Positions 1 to 7,253 are shown, numbered from the stretch's first letter. The stretch: 64,000 nt of DNA from Candidatus Nomurabacteria bacterium (GCA_026396015.1 JAPLXP010000011.1:50191-114190); one strand, 5' to 3'. Numbers and translations are program-made. The notes: generated from the sequence alone by a model not told the origin.

Positions 1-436
1 TTATTTTTTCATTAGTCCAATGAAGTAAAACAAAATCATCCAAATTATTTCTTCCTTTTATTATTAAATTACCTATTTCTTTTTCATCTAATTGGTTAAA
101 TTTTTTTATAAATTCTGAATGCTCTTTAAATCCTTCTTCAAATTTTAAAAGTCCTGATTTTATTTTATTGTTTATCTCTATTTTATTGTAGTAAAAGTAA
201 AGATTAGGGATTAATTTAGAAATATAACTTGATACACTACCTAGTCCAGTAATATTATCAATATCACCTGAATCATTAAATTTAAAATCATATTTTATTT
301 TAAATCCTGATTCTTTTTCTTTATCTACAACACTGTTAATAGTTGCTTCTATGTCATTTAATAATTTATTATTTAAATAATCAAAATCTTTTAGTAATTC
401 TATTTCTGTAAATAAATTTGTGTCTAATTTTCTCAT
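1..436 (-). CDS. hypothetical protein (3' end cut by window edge)
   Basis: An open frame runs from an ATG at 436 off the left edge, giving at least 145 codons without a stop. The visible part is charged and probably soluble, rich in Lys, Asn, Ile and Leu, with no signal peptide or membrane segment. It starts 3 nt after the stop of the membrane protein at 440-868, so the two are probably co-transcribed and may work together. No family was recognised. The low-GC, Asn/Lys-rich composition is like the other orphan genes of the window. Confidence 0.6.
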   Translation of the reverse strand, partial: MRKLDTNLFTEIELLKDFDYLNNKLLNDIEATINSVVDKEKESGFKIKYDFKFNDSGDIDNITGLGSVSSYISKLIPNLYFYYNKIEINNKIKSGLLKFEEGFKEHSEFIKKFNQLDEKEIGNLIIKGRNNLDDFVLLHWTNEKI

Positions 437-439
437 ATA

Positions 440-868
440 TTAATTTATTTCATTAATTTTTAATAATTTTCTAATTTTTAAAATCTCTTCTCTTCTTGTT
501 TTGGCATCACATATATACCAAGATAAACTTACAAGTAAACATAAATTATCTGCGGCCTTTCTAATATTTTTTGATTTAATATTTTTGAATACTAATCTTT
601 TGTAATCTGTTTCTAGGTCGCATGACAATGCTCTAATTTTATTTTCAATTTCCTCTGATATCTCTTTGGGAATTTTTTCTATGTCATTAAGTATTACTGA
701 TAAGTAAAAATTTAACTGATGGTCAATTTTAGATACAGTGTCTTTGTATTTTTGTCTTGGTTTTAATATGTAATCTTGAAATATTTGACTCAAAACAAAT
801 ACTAATACTCCAGCAATTACAGTTTGAAAAACAGTACTTTGTATTAAAATTAATAAAAAATTAAACAT
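440..868 (-). CDS. small membrane-anchored hypothetical protein
   Basis: 142 residues. One hydrophobic segment at about residues 5-27 is followed by a basic patch (KPRQKYKD) and a charged helical cytoplasmic domain, with a second mildly hydrophobic stretch near 108-118 (LCLLVSLSWYIC). This suggests an N-terminally anchored inner-membrane protein facing the cytoplasm. It lies directly upstream of the partial gene at 1-436, so they likely form a two-gene unit. A TATATT hexamer sits 9 nt before the ATG. No family was recognised; the function is unknown. Confidence 0.6.
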   Translation of the reverse strand: MFNFLLILIQSTVFQTVIAGVLVFVLSQIFQDYILKPRQKYKDTVSKIDHQLNFYLSVILNDIEKIPKEISEEIENKIRALSCDLETDYKRLVFKNIKSKNIRKAADNLCLLVSLSWYICDAKTRREEILKIRKLLKINEIN

Positions 869-948
869 ATATTACATAATATACCCAATTTATATTTTTG
901 ACAAGTATTTAGTGACCACTAAAACTATGTTGATATTATATTCAGCTA

Positions 949-957
949 TGCTATAAT
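949..957 (+). promoter_or_regulatory. extended -10 promoter, leaderless type
   Basis: TGC-TATAAT followed by 7 nt and the ATG at 965. Transcription would start at or next to the A of the start codon. An in-frame ATG at 956 lies inside the -10 hexamer, so it cannot be the real start if this promoter is used. Confidence 0.6.
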
Positions 958-964
958 GTCAAGC

Positions 965-1582
965 ATGGAAAATAAGCCTAAAAAACAAGATTTTTCAAAG
1001 AAAATCATTAAAATATTGTCTGGAAAGAGCGCTGTGGCGGTGGATGATTTAGTAAATATGGTATCGCATTCATCCCCTCCTTTCGGAGGAGGGGTGGCTG
1101 AAATCCGGGGTGGTGATCCAATTCGAATCACCACCCCCAACCCCCTCCTCAACAAGGAGGGGGCGAAAAATGCATACGCCCTTACTCGCTCTATAAAGGG
1201 ATTAGAGGACTCAGGGCTCATAGAGCAGGTGTCTTCAGGGCAATCTAAATACGCTCGCCTGACCAAGGAAGGCAAGAAAAAGGCGCATAGCCTGAAGCTC
1301 GATGGAGATGGGGCTATTATTGATACGTCTTGGGACGGATACTGGAGGATGATCATTCTCGATATTCCTGAGGATAGAAAGAGTGAGCGTGAAGCACTAC
1401 GATACCTACTAAAAAAAGCAGGATTCATTTGTGTAAAGAATTCAGTATGGATATCTATACTCCCATTTGAAAACTTGTTCATGAATATTAAAAAGGATTT
1501 AGGCTTGACCACAGAGATGATGATCGTAGTCACTGATCGCATAGACGAGGATACAGAAAAAGAGTTTTTGAAGTTGATTTAA
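965..1582 (+). CDS. PaaX-like winged-helix regulator with Cas2-fold C-terminal domain
   Basis: 205 residues from the ATG at 965; the upstream in-frame ATG at 956 overlaps the -10 box. The N-terminal half looks like a winged helix that reads as a degraded PaaX-type DNA-binding domain (ALTRSIKGLEDSGLI, then LTKEGKKKA). The C-terminal half (from about WDGYWRMIILDIPED) matches the ferredoxin-fold domain shared by PaaX repressors and Cas2: WR..I.DIPE, then VWI, then MIVVTDRID. Such proteins are often labelled Cas2 in CPR genomes, but no CRISPR array or other cas gene is present, so a transcription factor is more likely. A GC-rich palindromic element (1074-1163) inserts roughly 30 residues between the first helix and the winged helix without breaking the frame. 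Confidence 0.6.
   Translation: MENKPKKQDFSKKIIKILSGKSAVAVDDLVNMVSHSSPPFGGGVAEIRGGDPIRITTPNPLLNKEGAKNAYALTRSIKGLEDSGLIEQVSSGQSKYARLTKEGKKKAHSLKLDGDGAIIDTSWDGYWRMIILDIPEDRKSEREALRYLLKKAGFICVKNSVWISILPFENLFMNIKKDLGLTTEMMIVVTDRIDEDTEKEFLKLI
1074..1163. repeat. composite palindromic element inserted in frame in a coding sequence
   Basis: Three consecutive hairpins: CCCCTCC/GGAGGGG; GGGGTGGTGAT/ATCACCACCCC (11 bp, perfect); and CCCCCTCCT/AGGAGGGGG. This strongly GC-rich block sits inside an AT-rich gene and is translated as a Gly/Pro-rich insert. Related shorter elements occur inside alaS (9991-10033) and mnmA (12471-12511). Confidence 0.7.
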
Positions 1583-1589
1583 GACTTGT

Positions 1590-1617
1590 TTGACATATAT
1601 TCTAAATACGTTATAAT
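1590..1617 (+). promoter_or_regulatory. canonical sigma-70 type promoter
   Basis: TTGACA at 1590-1595 and TATAAT at 1612-1617 with a 16-bp spacer, upstream of the gene at 1644. Transcription would start about 20 nt before the ATG, leaving room for the Shine-Dalgarno site. Confidence 0.75.
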
Positions 1618-1630
1618 AAGAAAAAATTAA

Positions 1631-1638
1631 AAAGGAGG
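1631..1638 (+). promoter_or_regulatory. strong Shine-Dalgarno site (rare here)
   Basis: AAAGGAGG lies 5 nt before the ATG at 1644. It is the only textbook ribosome-binding site I noticed in the window; most other starts have AT-rich or no leader. Confidence 0.75.
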
Positions 1639-1643
1639 AAAAT

Positions 1644-2207
1644 ATGTCGCACCTTAAAATGGAAGTTATAGTTTGTATTGCATTAGCTCGTTTCTTTTGT
1701 TTAAAAAATAATAAAAAACCTGATCCATATAAAAATGCCGTTGAAGAAGTGCGATTGGAATATTTTCCTGAGTACGATCAACATGAATTTTTAGGAGATA
1801 TTACGAAAGTAAAAAATCGTATTAAAAAAGATGGGACCATGGCTCTTATTTTAGCTAAAATAAGAGAGGGTAAGAAATATTCTGAAATATCCGATTTACT
1901 TGATAATAAAAATCAGGAAGAAATGGACTTTCATAAAAATTCTTATTCTAAATATAATTTTGAAAGCGGAATAGCTCTGTATCACTATCTTAGTGCTGGC
2001 GCTGTACCAGATTGTGCTCATGACACCATTACTCCATATGAGGCCAGCTTGCTTGGTGTAGATCCAGATCCTAAGGAAGTGTTCTTAAAACAAATACAAG
2101 AAGAGCCAATCTTTATGGTGACTGCTAAAAAAATAAGAAGAAAAATAAAAGAAAAATTGCAATTACATTTTGATTTCTACGATAACCCTGATGTTGTTAT
2201 GGGTTAA
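1644..2207 (+). CDS. hypothetical protein with canonical promoter and Shine-Dalgarno site
   Basis: 187 residues, soluble, acidic to neutral, no signal peptide (the short hydrophobic start IVCIALARFFCL is weak). No family was recognised. Expression signals are unusually classical for this genome: TTGACA-16-TATAAT, then AAAGGAGG 5 nt before ATG, then a terminator at 2211-2242. The gene is therefore monocistronic and probably well expressed. The contrast with the leaderless-type starts around it may mean recent acquisition, but base composition does not clearly differ. Confidence 0.65.
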   Translation: MSHLKMEVIVCIALARFFCLKNNKKPDPYKNAVEEVRLEYFPEYDQHEFLGDITKVKNRIKKDGTMALILAKIREGKKYSEISDLLDNKNQEEMDFHKNSYSKYNFESGIALYHYLSAGAVPDCAHDTITPYEASLLGVDPDPKEVFLKQIQEEPIFMVTAKKIRRKIKEKLQLHFDFYDNPDVVMG

Positions 2208-2210
2208 AAC

Positions 2211-2242
2211 AAAAAAGCCGCACTATAATGTGTGGCTTTTTT
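2211..2242. terminator. bidirectional intrinsic terminator
   Basis: Stem AAAAAGCC-G-CAC / GTG-T-GGCTTTTT with A and T runs on both sides. It serves the + strand gene at 1644-2207 and the converging grpE. Confidence 0.75.
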
Positions 2243-2250
2243 ATTTGTCT

Positions 2251-2829
2251 TTATTTAAATGCGTAGACTTTTACACGAGCTGGGCGGATGACTTTATCCC
2301 CCATCTTGTATCCAGATTGGATTACCATAGCTACTGTATGATCTTTACTTTCTTCGTCTGTATCAATATTCTCTATGGCTTCATGTGTATTGTGGTCAAA
2401 AGCTACTCCTACACTATCAATCTTTGTAATATTATATGATTCTAGTGTTTTACCGAATTGCTGATGGATGTATTCCATACCATTTCTCCAGTTTGCATCC
2501 ACCTTTTCCCATGCCTCCTTGTTTGATAGTGCCATATCAAAGGCATCCAATGCTGGGAGCAGATCCTCTACTAGTCCTGCAGTGATGAATCCACGAAGGT
2601 CTTTAATCTTGGTATCCATGTCTTTTTGGGCATTGGCATAGTCAGCCTTGGATCTTTGCCATCCAGTCAAATACTCTTCTTTTTCTTTTCTAAGGGTTTT
2701 TATTTCTTCGCGAAGTTTTTTTACTATATCCTTTGTTGGCAGCTCATCACCATCCTCAGTACTGTCTACAAAAGTCACATCATCAACTTCTTCAATATTT
2801 TCTTGTTTTATTTCATCTTCATTTTTCAT
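2251..2829 (-). CDS. grpE: GrpE, DnaK nucleotide exchange factor
   Basis: 192 residues. Releases ADP from Hsp70 (DnaK) in the cytoplasm. The layout is classical: an acidic disordered N-terminus (1-30), a long coiled coil at about 32-80 (KKLREEIKTLRKEKEEYL), then the conserved core LLPALDAFDMAL and a C-terminal beta wing ending VIQSGYKMGDKVIRPARVKV, the family signature. dnaK and dnaJ are not adjacent. TGA-TATAAT lies 9 nt before the ATG, suggesting a nearly leaderless transcript. The gene shares the terminator at 2211-2242 with its convergent neighbour. Confidence 0.95.
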   Translation of the reverse strand: MKNEDEIKQENIEEVDDVTFVDSTEDGDELPTKDIVKKLREEIKTLRKEKEEYLTGWQRSKADYANAQKDMDTKIKDLRGFITAGLVEDLLPALDAFDMALSNKEAWEKVDANWRNGMEYIHQQFGKTLESYNITKIDSVGVAFDHNTHEAIENIDTDEESKDHTVAMVIQSGYKMGDKVIRPARVKVYAFK

Positions 2830-2838
2830 AGCGAGTTT

Positions 2839-2847
2839 ATTATATCA
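2839..2847 (-). promoter_or_regulatory. extended -10 promoter of grpE
   Basis: TGA-TATAAT on the minus strand, 9 nt before the grpE ATG. The predicted leader is 0-3 nt. It belongs to the leaderless-type promoter family of this window. Confidence 0.55.
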
Positions 2848-2866
2848 AATAATTTTATATATTCAA

Positions 2867-2890
2867 CAAAAAAATCCCCGAAGGGATTCT
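2867..2890 (-). terminator. intrinsic terminator
   Basis: On the minus strand, AATCCC-TTCG-GGGATT followed by a T run. It lies between grpE and the dispersed hairpin element at 2913-2979, and is the second terminator after rpsI (the first is at 2984-3010). Anything transcribed through the element would end here. Confidence 0.65.
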
Positions 2891-2912
2891 TTTGTTTGCG
2901 ATTAACGCTTAC

Positions 2913-2979
2913 GTCACAAGTATTTTTCTGTTGAAAAATCTCGCGACCCCGCCTCGTGCCGACACACTCCGGCCGTCAA
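2913..2979 (-). repeat. dispersed ~67-bp hairpin element, copy B
   Basis: Read on the minus strand this matches 36234-36300 (+ strand) almost base for base, including GAGGCGGGGTCGCGAG and a hairpin ATTTTTC-AACA-GAAAAAT. The variable part is a small hairpin, GTGT-GTCG-GCAC here and GCGC-GACCG-GCGC in the other copy, so stem changes are compensated. Both copies start right after the terminator of an upstream gene (rpsI here, tRNA-Glu there). The function is unknown. Confidence 0.7.
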
Positions 2980-2983
2980 AACT

Positions 2984-3010
2984 AAAAAAGCCGCTTTACG
3001 CGGCTTTTTC
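2984..3010 (-). terminator. rpsI operon terminator
   Basis: GCCGC-GTAAA-GCGGC stem flanked by A5 and T5 runs, immediately after the rpsI stop codon on the minus strand. Confidence 0.85.
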
Positions 3011-3421
3011 TTAACGTTTTGACCACTGTGGAGCTTTGCGAGCCTTCTTCATACCGAACTTTTTACGTTCAACTTGACGAGGATCACGCTTTAGCATCTT
3101 TGCTTTCTTCAATACTACGCGTAGTTCACCATCGTTTAGTACTAGAGCACGAGAGATTCCATGACGGACTGCCTCAGCTTGAGCATGTACTCCACCACCT
3201 TTTGTAGTAGCTACCATCTCAAATTTCTCTGGTGAAGCTGCTGTCTCGAATGCGCCTGTGACGATCTTCTTTAGTTCAGCTGTTGGGAAGTATACATCGA
3301 GTTCTTTTCCATTGATAGAATAAGATGTCTTTGCAGCCTTGTATAGACGTACTACAGCTGTAGCTGTCTTACGACGACCAATAGCGCGAATGTATTCTTT
3401 TGTAGATTTCTTTTCACTCAT
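3011..3421 (-). CDS. rpsI: 30S ribosomal protein uS9
   Basis: 136 residues. Small-subunit protein whose basic C-terminal tail reaches the P-site tRNA. The start AIGRRKTATAVVRLY and the end KAPQWSKR (family consensus KAPQYSKR) identify it, with GGGVHAQAEAVRHGISRAL in the middle. It is the last gene of the rpmJ-rpsI operon, 4 nt after rplM, and is followed by a strong terminator. The rplM-rpsI pairing is nearly universal in bacteria. Confidence 0.97.
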   Translation of the reverse strand: MSEKKSTKEYIRAIGRRKTATAVVRLYKAAKTSYSINGKELDVYFPTAELKKIVTGAFETAASPEKFEMVATTKGGGVHAQAEAVRHGISRALVLNDGELRVVLKKAKMLKRDPRQVERKKFGMKKARKAPQWSKR

Positions 3422-3425
3422 ATAA

Positions 3426-3785
3426 TTAATCTGTTATTATTAAACGCTTCATCATACGAGGGCGAAGCTTGTTATTTGGTAGCATGTTGTAAACAGCAAG
3501 ACGATAAAGCTCTGCTACTCCTTTGCCTTTTTGAGCAAGGATCTTTGCATTTGTCTTGAATTTCAATCCACCTGGACGTCCTGAATATGTCTCGTGCTTT
3601 GTCTCAAGAGTTCTCTTTTCTGTCATTTTTGTCTTGCCTGCGTTTACGATACTTACATGTACGTCAGCAACGTTGTTCTTTGTAAACTCAACTTCGTTCT
3701 TGCCTAGTAGTGCATGTGCAGCAACAGAAGCCACTCTTCCTAGTGTTTTACCTGATGCATCAATTGTGTGTTTTATAGTAGCCAT
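3426..3785 (-). CDS. rplM: 50S ribosomal protein uL13
   Basis: 119 residues, shorter than the usual ~142. Identified by DASGKTLGRVASVAAHALLG at the N-terminus, HETYSGRPGGLK, and AVYNMLPNNKLRPRMMKRL near the end. The C-terminal extension of longer homologues is missing, which is common in reduced CPR ribosomes. The TAA stop of rplQ lies 12 nt upstream and, read with its neighbours, forms a TATAAT hexamer 8 nt before this ATG; this may be chance or an internal leaderless start. Confidence 0.95.
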   Translation of the reverse strand: MATIKHTIDASGKTLGRVASVAAHALLGKNEVEFTKNNVADVHVSIVNAGKTKMTEKRTLETKHETYSGRPGGLKFKTNAKILAQKGKGVAELYRLAVYNMLPNNKLRPRMMKRLIITD

Positions 3786-3796
3786 ATATTTAAAGA

Positions 3797-4150
3797 TTAT
3801 ACAAATTCAATAACAGACATTTTACTTGCATCACTGAGTCTCACTGGGAGCTTTGTAATACGAGTATACCCCCCTGCACGACCCTTGTATTTTGGAGCGA
3901 TTTTATCTATGAGTGTCTTTGCCTCAGCTGTGCGGTTGTAAAGACGAGAAACAATAAGGCGGTGTGAGTGTAGTGTGCCTTCGTTTGCTAGTGTTACTAG
4001 CTTTTCCATGTAAGGGCGAAGTTCTTTTGCCTTTGCTTCTGTAGTCTCGATGCGTCCGTGTTTGATCAAAGATAGCATAAGACCCCGCAGCAGTGCTGTT
4101 CGTTGATTCTTCACTCTTCCAAATTTTCTGTTGTGATTTCCGTGTCTCAT
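3797..4150 (-). CDS. rplQ: 50S ribosomal protein bL17
   Basis: 117 residues. Starts MRHGNHNRKFGR and continues RTALLRGLMLSLIKHGRIET and AKELRPYMEKLVTLA, the bL17 signature. It sits near the exit of the peptide tunnel. It follows rpoA with a 23-nt gap, as in most bacteria, and precedes rplM-rpsI. Confidence 0.97.
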   Translation of the reverse strand: MRHGNHNRKFGRVKNQRTALLRGLMLSLIKHGRIETTEAKAKELRPYMEKLVTLANEGTLHSHRLIVSRLYNRTAEAKTLIDKIAPKYKGRAGGYTRITKLPVRLSDASKMSVIEFV

Positions 4151-4173
4151 AAATAAATTCTAAATACTAATAA

Positions 4174-5154
4174 TTATTCTTTTAGTGTAATATTGTAATT
4201 TCCAAGGGCTTTCTTGATTTCGTTGATACCTTTCTCACCGATACCTTCTATTTCAAGTAAGTCTTCTTTTTTCTTTCGTGCGATACCTCCGATTGTGCGA
4301 ATGTTTGCATCAGTTAGAGCATTCAATGTGCGAGTAGATAGGTCTAGTGTGTCGATGCGAGTCTTTAGGATGTCTGTAAATTCACTTCCTGTACCTTCAC
4401 TTGATTCAGTAGCAGATTCTTCTTTTACTGATGATTGTAATTCAACTGGCTTTTCTTTTTTCTCGATTGTAAATCCTACGATTGCTTGGAGTTGTTCTGT
4501 CATTGTGACGATAGACTTCTCTAATGCTTCTCGTGGTGTAAGTGATCCGTCAGTCTCGATTGTCATACGTAGACGGTTGTGGTTTGTCTTGTCTCCGACA
4601 CGCATGTCTTCAACTTCGTAAGATACACGACGGATTGGAGTAAAGATTGCATCCAATGCGATTGCTCCTACTTCCATCTTTGTCTTCTGGTATACATCCT
4701 TTGATATAAATCCAAGACCCTTTTCGATAACCATTTCTATAACAAGAGTCTCTTTTCCTGTTATTTCTGCGATGTGTAGATCTCCGTTTAGTACTTCTAC
4801 TTGGCCAGAGCATGTAATATCTCCTGCTGTTACTGTTTTAGGTCCTTTAGCTGTTAGTGTTACTGTTTGAGGTTCGTCTGTTGAAAGGCGAAAACGAACT
4901 TGCTTCAACTGAAGCAATAGAGTGATTACATCTTCTTTTACACCGTCAATAACTGAAAATTCGTGATCTACCCCAGAAATTTTTAGTGATGTGATAGCAG
5001 CACCAGGAATTGATGAAAGGATAATACGACGTAGTGAATTACCTAGAGTATGTCCATACCCTGGATAAAGACCGTCTATTTCATAAGTGCCTTTTGTTGC
5101 ACTTTCTGAAACTACATTCATTTTTGATGGTAATATGATGTTTAAATCAGACAT
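4174..5154 (-). CDS. rpoA: RNA polymerase alpha subunit
   Basis: 326 residues. N-terminal dimerisation domain at about 1-225 (YGHTLGNSLRRIILSSIPG; EVEDMRVGDKTNHNRLRM), an acidic Ser/Glu-rich linker at about 235-255, and a C-terminal helix-hairpin-helix domain at about 256-326 (LSTRTLNALTDANI; IEGIGEKGINEIKKAL) that contacts UP elements and activators. It is complete. The standard neighbours rpsD (upstream) and rplQ (downstream) make this the conserved alpha operon. Confidence 0.97.
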   Translation of the reverse strand: MSDLNIILPSKMNVVSESATKGTYEIDGLYPGYGHTLGNSLRRIILSSIPGAAITSLKISGVDHEFSVIDGVKEDVITLLLQLKQVRFRLSTDEPQTVTLTAKGPKTVTAGDITCSGQVEVLNGDLHIAEITGKETLVIEMVIEKGLGFISKDVYQKTKMEVGAIALDAIFTPIRRVSYEVEDMRVGDKTNHNRLRMTIETDGSLTPREALEKSIVTMTEQLQAIVGFTIEKKEKPVELQSSVKEESATESSEGTGSEFTDILKTRIDTLDLSTRTLNALTDANIRTIGGIARKKKEDLLEIEGIGEKGINEIKKALGNYNITLKE

Positions 5155-5224
5155 ATTATTTGCGCGAGTTGCCCCGCAGTATATTAATTATTTATTAAAA
5201 AATAACCATACGCTATTAATAAAA

Positions 5225-5833
5225 CTAACGACTATAAAACTCTAGCACTGTATTTAGATCAAGGTAAGCATCGATATTCTTTGGCTTGCCTTGCATTGAT
5301 CCACTGAGTGTATCAGCTTTGAATGCCAACCAGTTAGGGATTGTGTATTCTTCTAATTTCTTTGCATAGTTAGTAAAGAGAACACTCTTTTTACTACCTT
5401 CACGTACTGCAATCACATCTCCAACGTTGATACGCTGTGAAGCAACTGTAGACTTCTTTCCGTTTACTGTAATATGTCCATGAGAAACCATTTGGCGAGA
5501 TAGACGGCGTGTATGTGCAAGACCTAGACGGTATGTGACATTGTCCAAACGACGTTCTAGTAATTCAAATAGGAATTCTGTAGCTGGAGTTCCTTTGTGA
5601 GCAGCAGTCTCCTTGATGTAATTACCAAATTGTTTTTCTGAGATTCCGTATGTAAAACGAACCTTTTGCTTTTCGATGAATTGAGTAGCGTATCCTGAAA
5701 GAGCTTTTGGGCGCTTGTCCTTCTTGTTCTTTGAGTGACGTGCTTCTGATGCAACGAATTTAGGTGTTTGGCATTTTTCAAACACTCCTGTTCCTAGTCT
5801 TCGGCAAATTTTATATTTTTGAGCTGTTTTCAT
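5225..5833 (-). CDS. rpsD: 30S ribosomal protein uS4
   Basis: 202 residues. Primary 16S-binding assembly protein. The S4 RNA-binding domain is clear: LLERRLDNVTYRLGLAHTRR followed by QMVSHGHITVNGKKS. The N-terminal zinc-finger cysteines of some homologues are reduced to CRRLGTG and KCQTPK. It starts 3 nt after the rpsK stop, with about 70 nt to rpoA that contain a GC-rich leader. Confidence 0.96.
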   Translation of the reverse strand: MKTAQKYKICRRLGTGVFEKCQTPKFVASEARHSKNKKDKRPKALSGYATQFIEKQKVRFTYGISEKQFGNYIKETAAHKGTPATEFLFELLERRLDNVTYRLGLAHTRRLSRQMVSHGHITVNGKKSTVASQRINVGDVIAVREGSKKSVLFTNYAKKLEEYTIPNWLAFKADTLSGSMQGKPKNIDAYLDLNTVLEFYSR

Positions 5834-5836
5834 ATA

Positions 5837-6253
5837 TTATACTCTTCGTGGTTTCTTAGGTTTAGGACCATTGTGTGGGACTGGTGTCATGTCGCGGATG
5901 CTGGATATTTCGATATCGTAAGCCATAAATGAACGGATTGTAGGTTCACGGCCACTACCAACTCCTTTTACAACTACGTCTACTTCTTTAATTCCTAGTG
6001 CCTTTGCTTTTTCTCCGATAACTGATCCAGCTTTTCCGGCTGCGAAAGGTGTACCCTTCTTTGCACCCTTGAATCCTAGTGCTCCTGCTGAAGTCCAGAA
6101 AATAGTGTTTCCTTCTTTATCAGAAAGAACTACTTTTGTATTGTTGAAAGTAGCTTCAACGTGCAGAGTTCCGGCTACTACCTTTTTCTTTGGAACTTTT
6201 GCCTTTGGAGCGTCTTTCTTTTGTTTAGTTGTGTTTGTTGTTGTTTTTGCCAT
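5837..6253 (-). CDS. rpsK: 30S ribosomal protein uS11
   Basis: 138 residues. A Lys-rich N-terminal extension (1-28) is followed by the uS11 core: GTLHVEATFNNTKVVLSDKEG, WTSAGALGFKGAKKGTPFAA, VVVKGVGSGREPTIRS and the end HNGPKPKKPRRV. It forms part of the platform that touches the mRNA at the E site. The heptamer repeat array at 6264-6326 lies in its 5' flank. Confidence 0.97.
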   Translation of the reverse strand: MAKTTTNTTKQKKDAPKAKVPKKKVVAGTLHVEATFNNTKVVLSDKEGNTIFWTSAGALGFKGAKKGTPFAAGKAGSVIGEKAKALGIKEVDVVVKGVGSGREPTIRSFMAYDIEISSIRDMTPVPHNGPKPKKPRRV

Positions 6254-6263
6254 ATGTATTAAT

Positions 6264-6326
6264 TAGTTTCTAGTAGTTAGTTTTTAGGTTCTAGTGACTA
6301 GGACCTAGTTACTAATCACTAATTTT
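6264..6326. repeat. degenerate heptamer (TAGNNNC) array 1
   Basis: Nine consecutive 7-mers in exact register: TAGTTTC, TAGTAGT, TAGTTTT, TAGGTTC, TAGTGAC, TAGGACC, TAGTTAC, TAATCAC, TAATTTT. The array fills the rpsM-rpsK gap and ends at the rpsM stop. The same pattern occurs at 9780-9866, 30271-30305 and 30410-30444. Confidence 0.85.
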
Positions 6327-6705
6327 ATGTCTTACTTTCCTTTCGGCGACCACTTGCCATTGTCTTGCGGACATTTCCACGAACTGTACGTGAATTTGTT
6401 TTAGTTCTCTGACCGTATACTGGAAGCTTCTTCATATGACGAACTCCACGGTGTGACTTGATATCTTTTAATCGTTTGATGTTAGATGCAACTTCACGCT
6501 TTAGCGCCCCTTCTATAGTCATAGATTCGATAACCTTACGGATATCATTCTCTTGGTCTACAGTTAGTGAGTCAGCCTTTGCTGCGACATCTACTCCTGC
6601 TTCTTTTAAAATCTTTCTTGAACGAGAAATACCAATACCGTATAGAGCGGTAAGGCCAATTTCAAGTCTTTTATTATTTGGTATTGTGATTCCTAGAATT
6701 CTCAT
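6325..6705 (-). CDS. rpsM: 30S ribosomal protein uS13
   Basis: 126 residues. Head protein forming bridges to the 50S and touching P-site tRNA. Recognised by MRILGITIPNNKRLEIGLTA, YGIGISRSRKIL and the H2TH region, ending in the basic tail with RGVRHMKKLPVYGQRTKTNS. It lies between rpmJ and rpsK as in the standard spc/alpha gene order. Confidence 0.96.
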   Translation of the reverse strand: MRILGITIPNNKRLEIGLTALYGIGISRSRKILKEAGVDVAAKADSLTVDQENDIRKVIESMTIEGALKREVASNIKRLKDIKSHRGVRHMKKLPVYGQRTKTNSRTVRGNVRKTMASGRRKESKT

Positions 6706-6737
6706 AACTCAATCGTTTCTATTACTATTAATTAATT

Positions 6738-6848
6738 TTATTGCTTCTGCTTGTGTTTAGGGTTTGAACAAATTACACGAAGATGGCCCTCGCGCTTTAC
6801 CATTTTGCATTTCGCACAGATCTTTTTAATTGATGCTTTGATTTTCAT
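6738..6848 (-). CDS. rpmJ: 50S ribosomal protein bL36 (short gene)
   Basis: 36 residues encoded from the ATG at 6848 to the TAA at 6738. It begins MKIKASIKKICAKCKMVKR and has the zinc-binding set C-x2-C, then C and H, in the order CAKC, ICSNPKH. It is the first gene of the ribosomal operon, behind the promoter at 6889-6918. Its position between infA and rpsM is the canonical one. Confidence 0.95.
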   Translation of the reverse strand: MKIKASIKKICAKCKMVKREGHLRVICSNPKHKQKQ

Positions 6849-6888
6849 AAATTTAATCAAACGACAAATAAAATTAGGGTATTAAAAC

Positions 6889-6918
6889 CCTATATTTCTT
6901 CTTGTAATCGTATGTCAA
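6889..6918 (-). promoter_or_regulatory. promoter of the rpmJ-rpsI operon
   Basis: On the minus strand, TTGACA (6913-6918) and TATAGG (6889-6894) with an 18-bp spacer. The leader then carries a small hairpin, TAGGG/CCCTA, about 30 nt before the rpmJ ATG. It lies directly after the infA terminator, so infA and the rpmJ operon are separate units. Confidence 0.65.
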
Positions 6919-6939
6919 GTAATACTACACTATATTAAT

Positions 6940-6982
6940 AAAAAATGCAAGCCCAAATTTACTCACTCCGTAGTTTGGACTT
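6940..6982 (-). terminator. infA terminator
   Basis: On the minus strand, AAGTCCAAA / TTTGGGCTT with a 16-nt loop followed by GCATTTTTTATT. Confidence 0.6.
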
Positions 6983-6992
6983 ACGTTACCTC

Positions 6993-7211
6993 TTATAGGC
7001 GCTTTGTGATTCTACCCTTTCCTCCGTAGGGGTCGATTAGGACCTCTACTCTGTCTCCTACTAGTACCTTGATACGGTTCATACGCATCTTTCCAGACAA
7101 GTATGATATCAAGATTTTGTCACCACCTAAATCCACTCGGAAGAGGGTGTTTGGAAGGGATTCTGTAACTACCCCAACCTTTGTATTCTCATCAGTTTTA
7201 ATTTCATTCAT
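6993..7211 (-). CDS. infA: translation initiation factor IF-1
   Basis: 72 residues, single S1/OB-fold domain that blocks the A site during initiation. Signature parts: VGVVTESLPNTLFRVDL, LISYLSGKMRMNRIKVLVGD, and RVEVLIDPYGGKGRITKRL (family: V.V...PYDL.kGRI..R). TATAAT lies 13 nt before the ATG, so the leader is very short. It has its own terminator before the rpmJ operon promoter. Confidence 0.97.
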   Translation of the reverse strand: MNEIKTDENTKVGVVTESLPNTLFRVDLGGDKILISYLSGKMRMNRIKVLVGDRVEVLIDPYGGKGRITKRL

Positions 7212-7253
7212 GTATGTATAGCTATTATACTTGAAAAATATACAAAGGTCAAA

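Noticed and set aside
946..1542. 198-codon frame on the minus strand antisense to the PaaX-like gene
   Set aside because: It mirrors the coding strand gene, has no start signals, and its sequence is low-complexity Ser/Phe; the + strand gene has a recognisable fold and promoter.
965..1582. Cas2 as part of a CRISPR system
   Set aside because: The C-terminal fold is shared by PaaX and Cas2, but there is an N-terminal winged helix, no cas1 or other cas gene, and no repeat-spacer array in the window.
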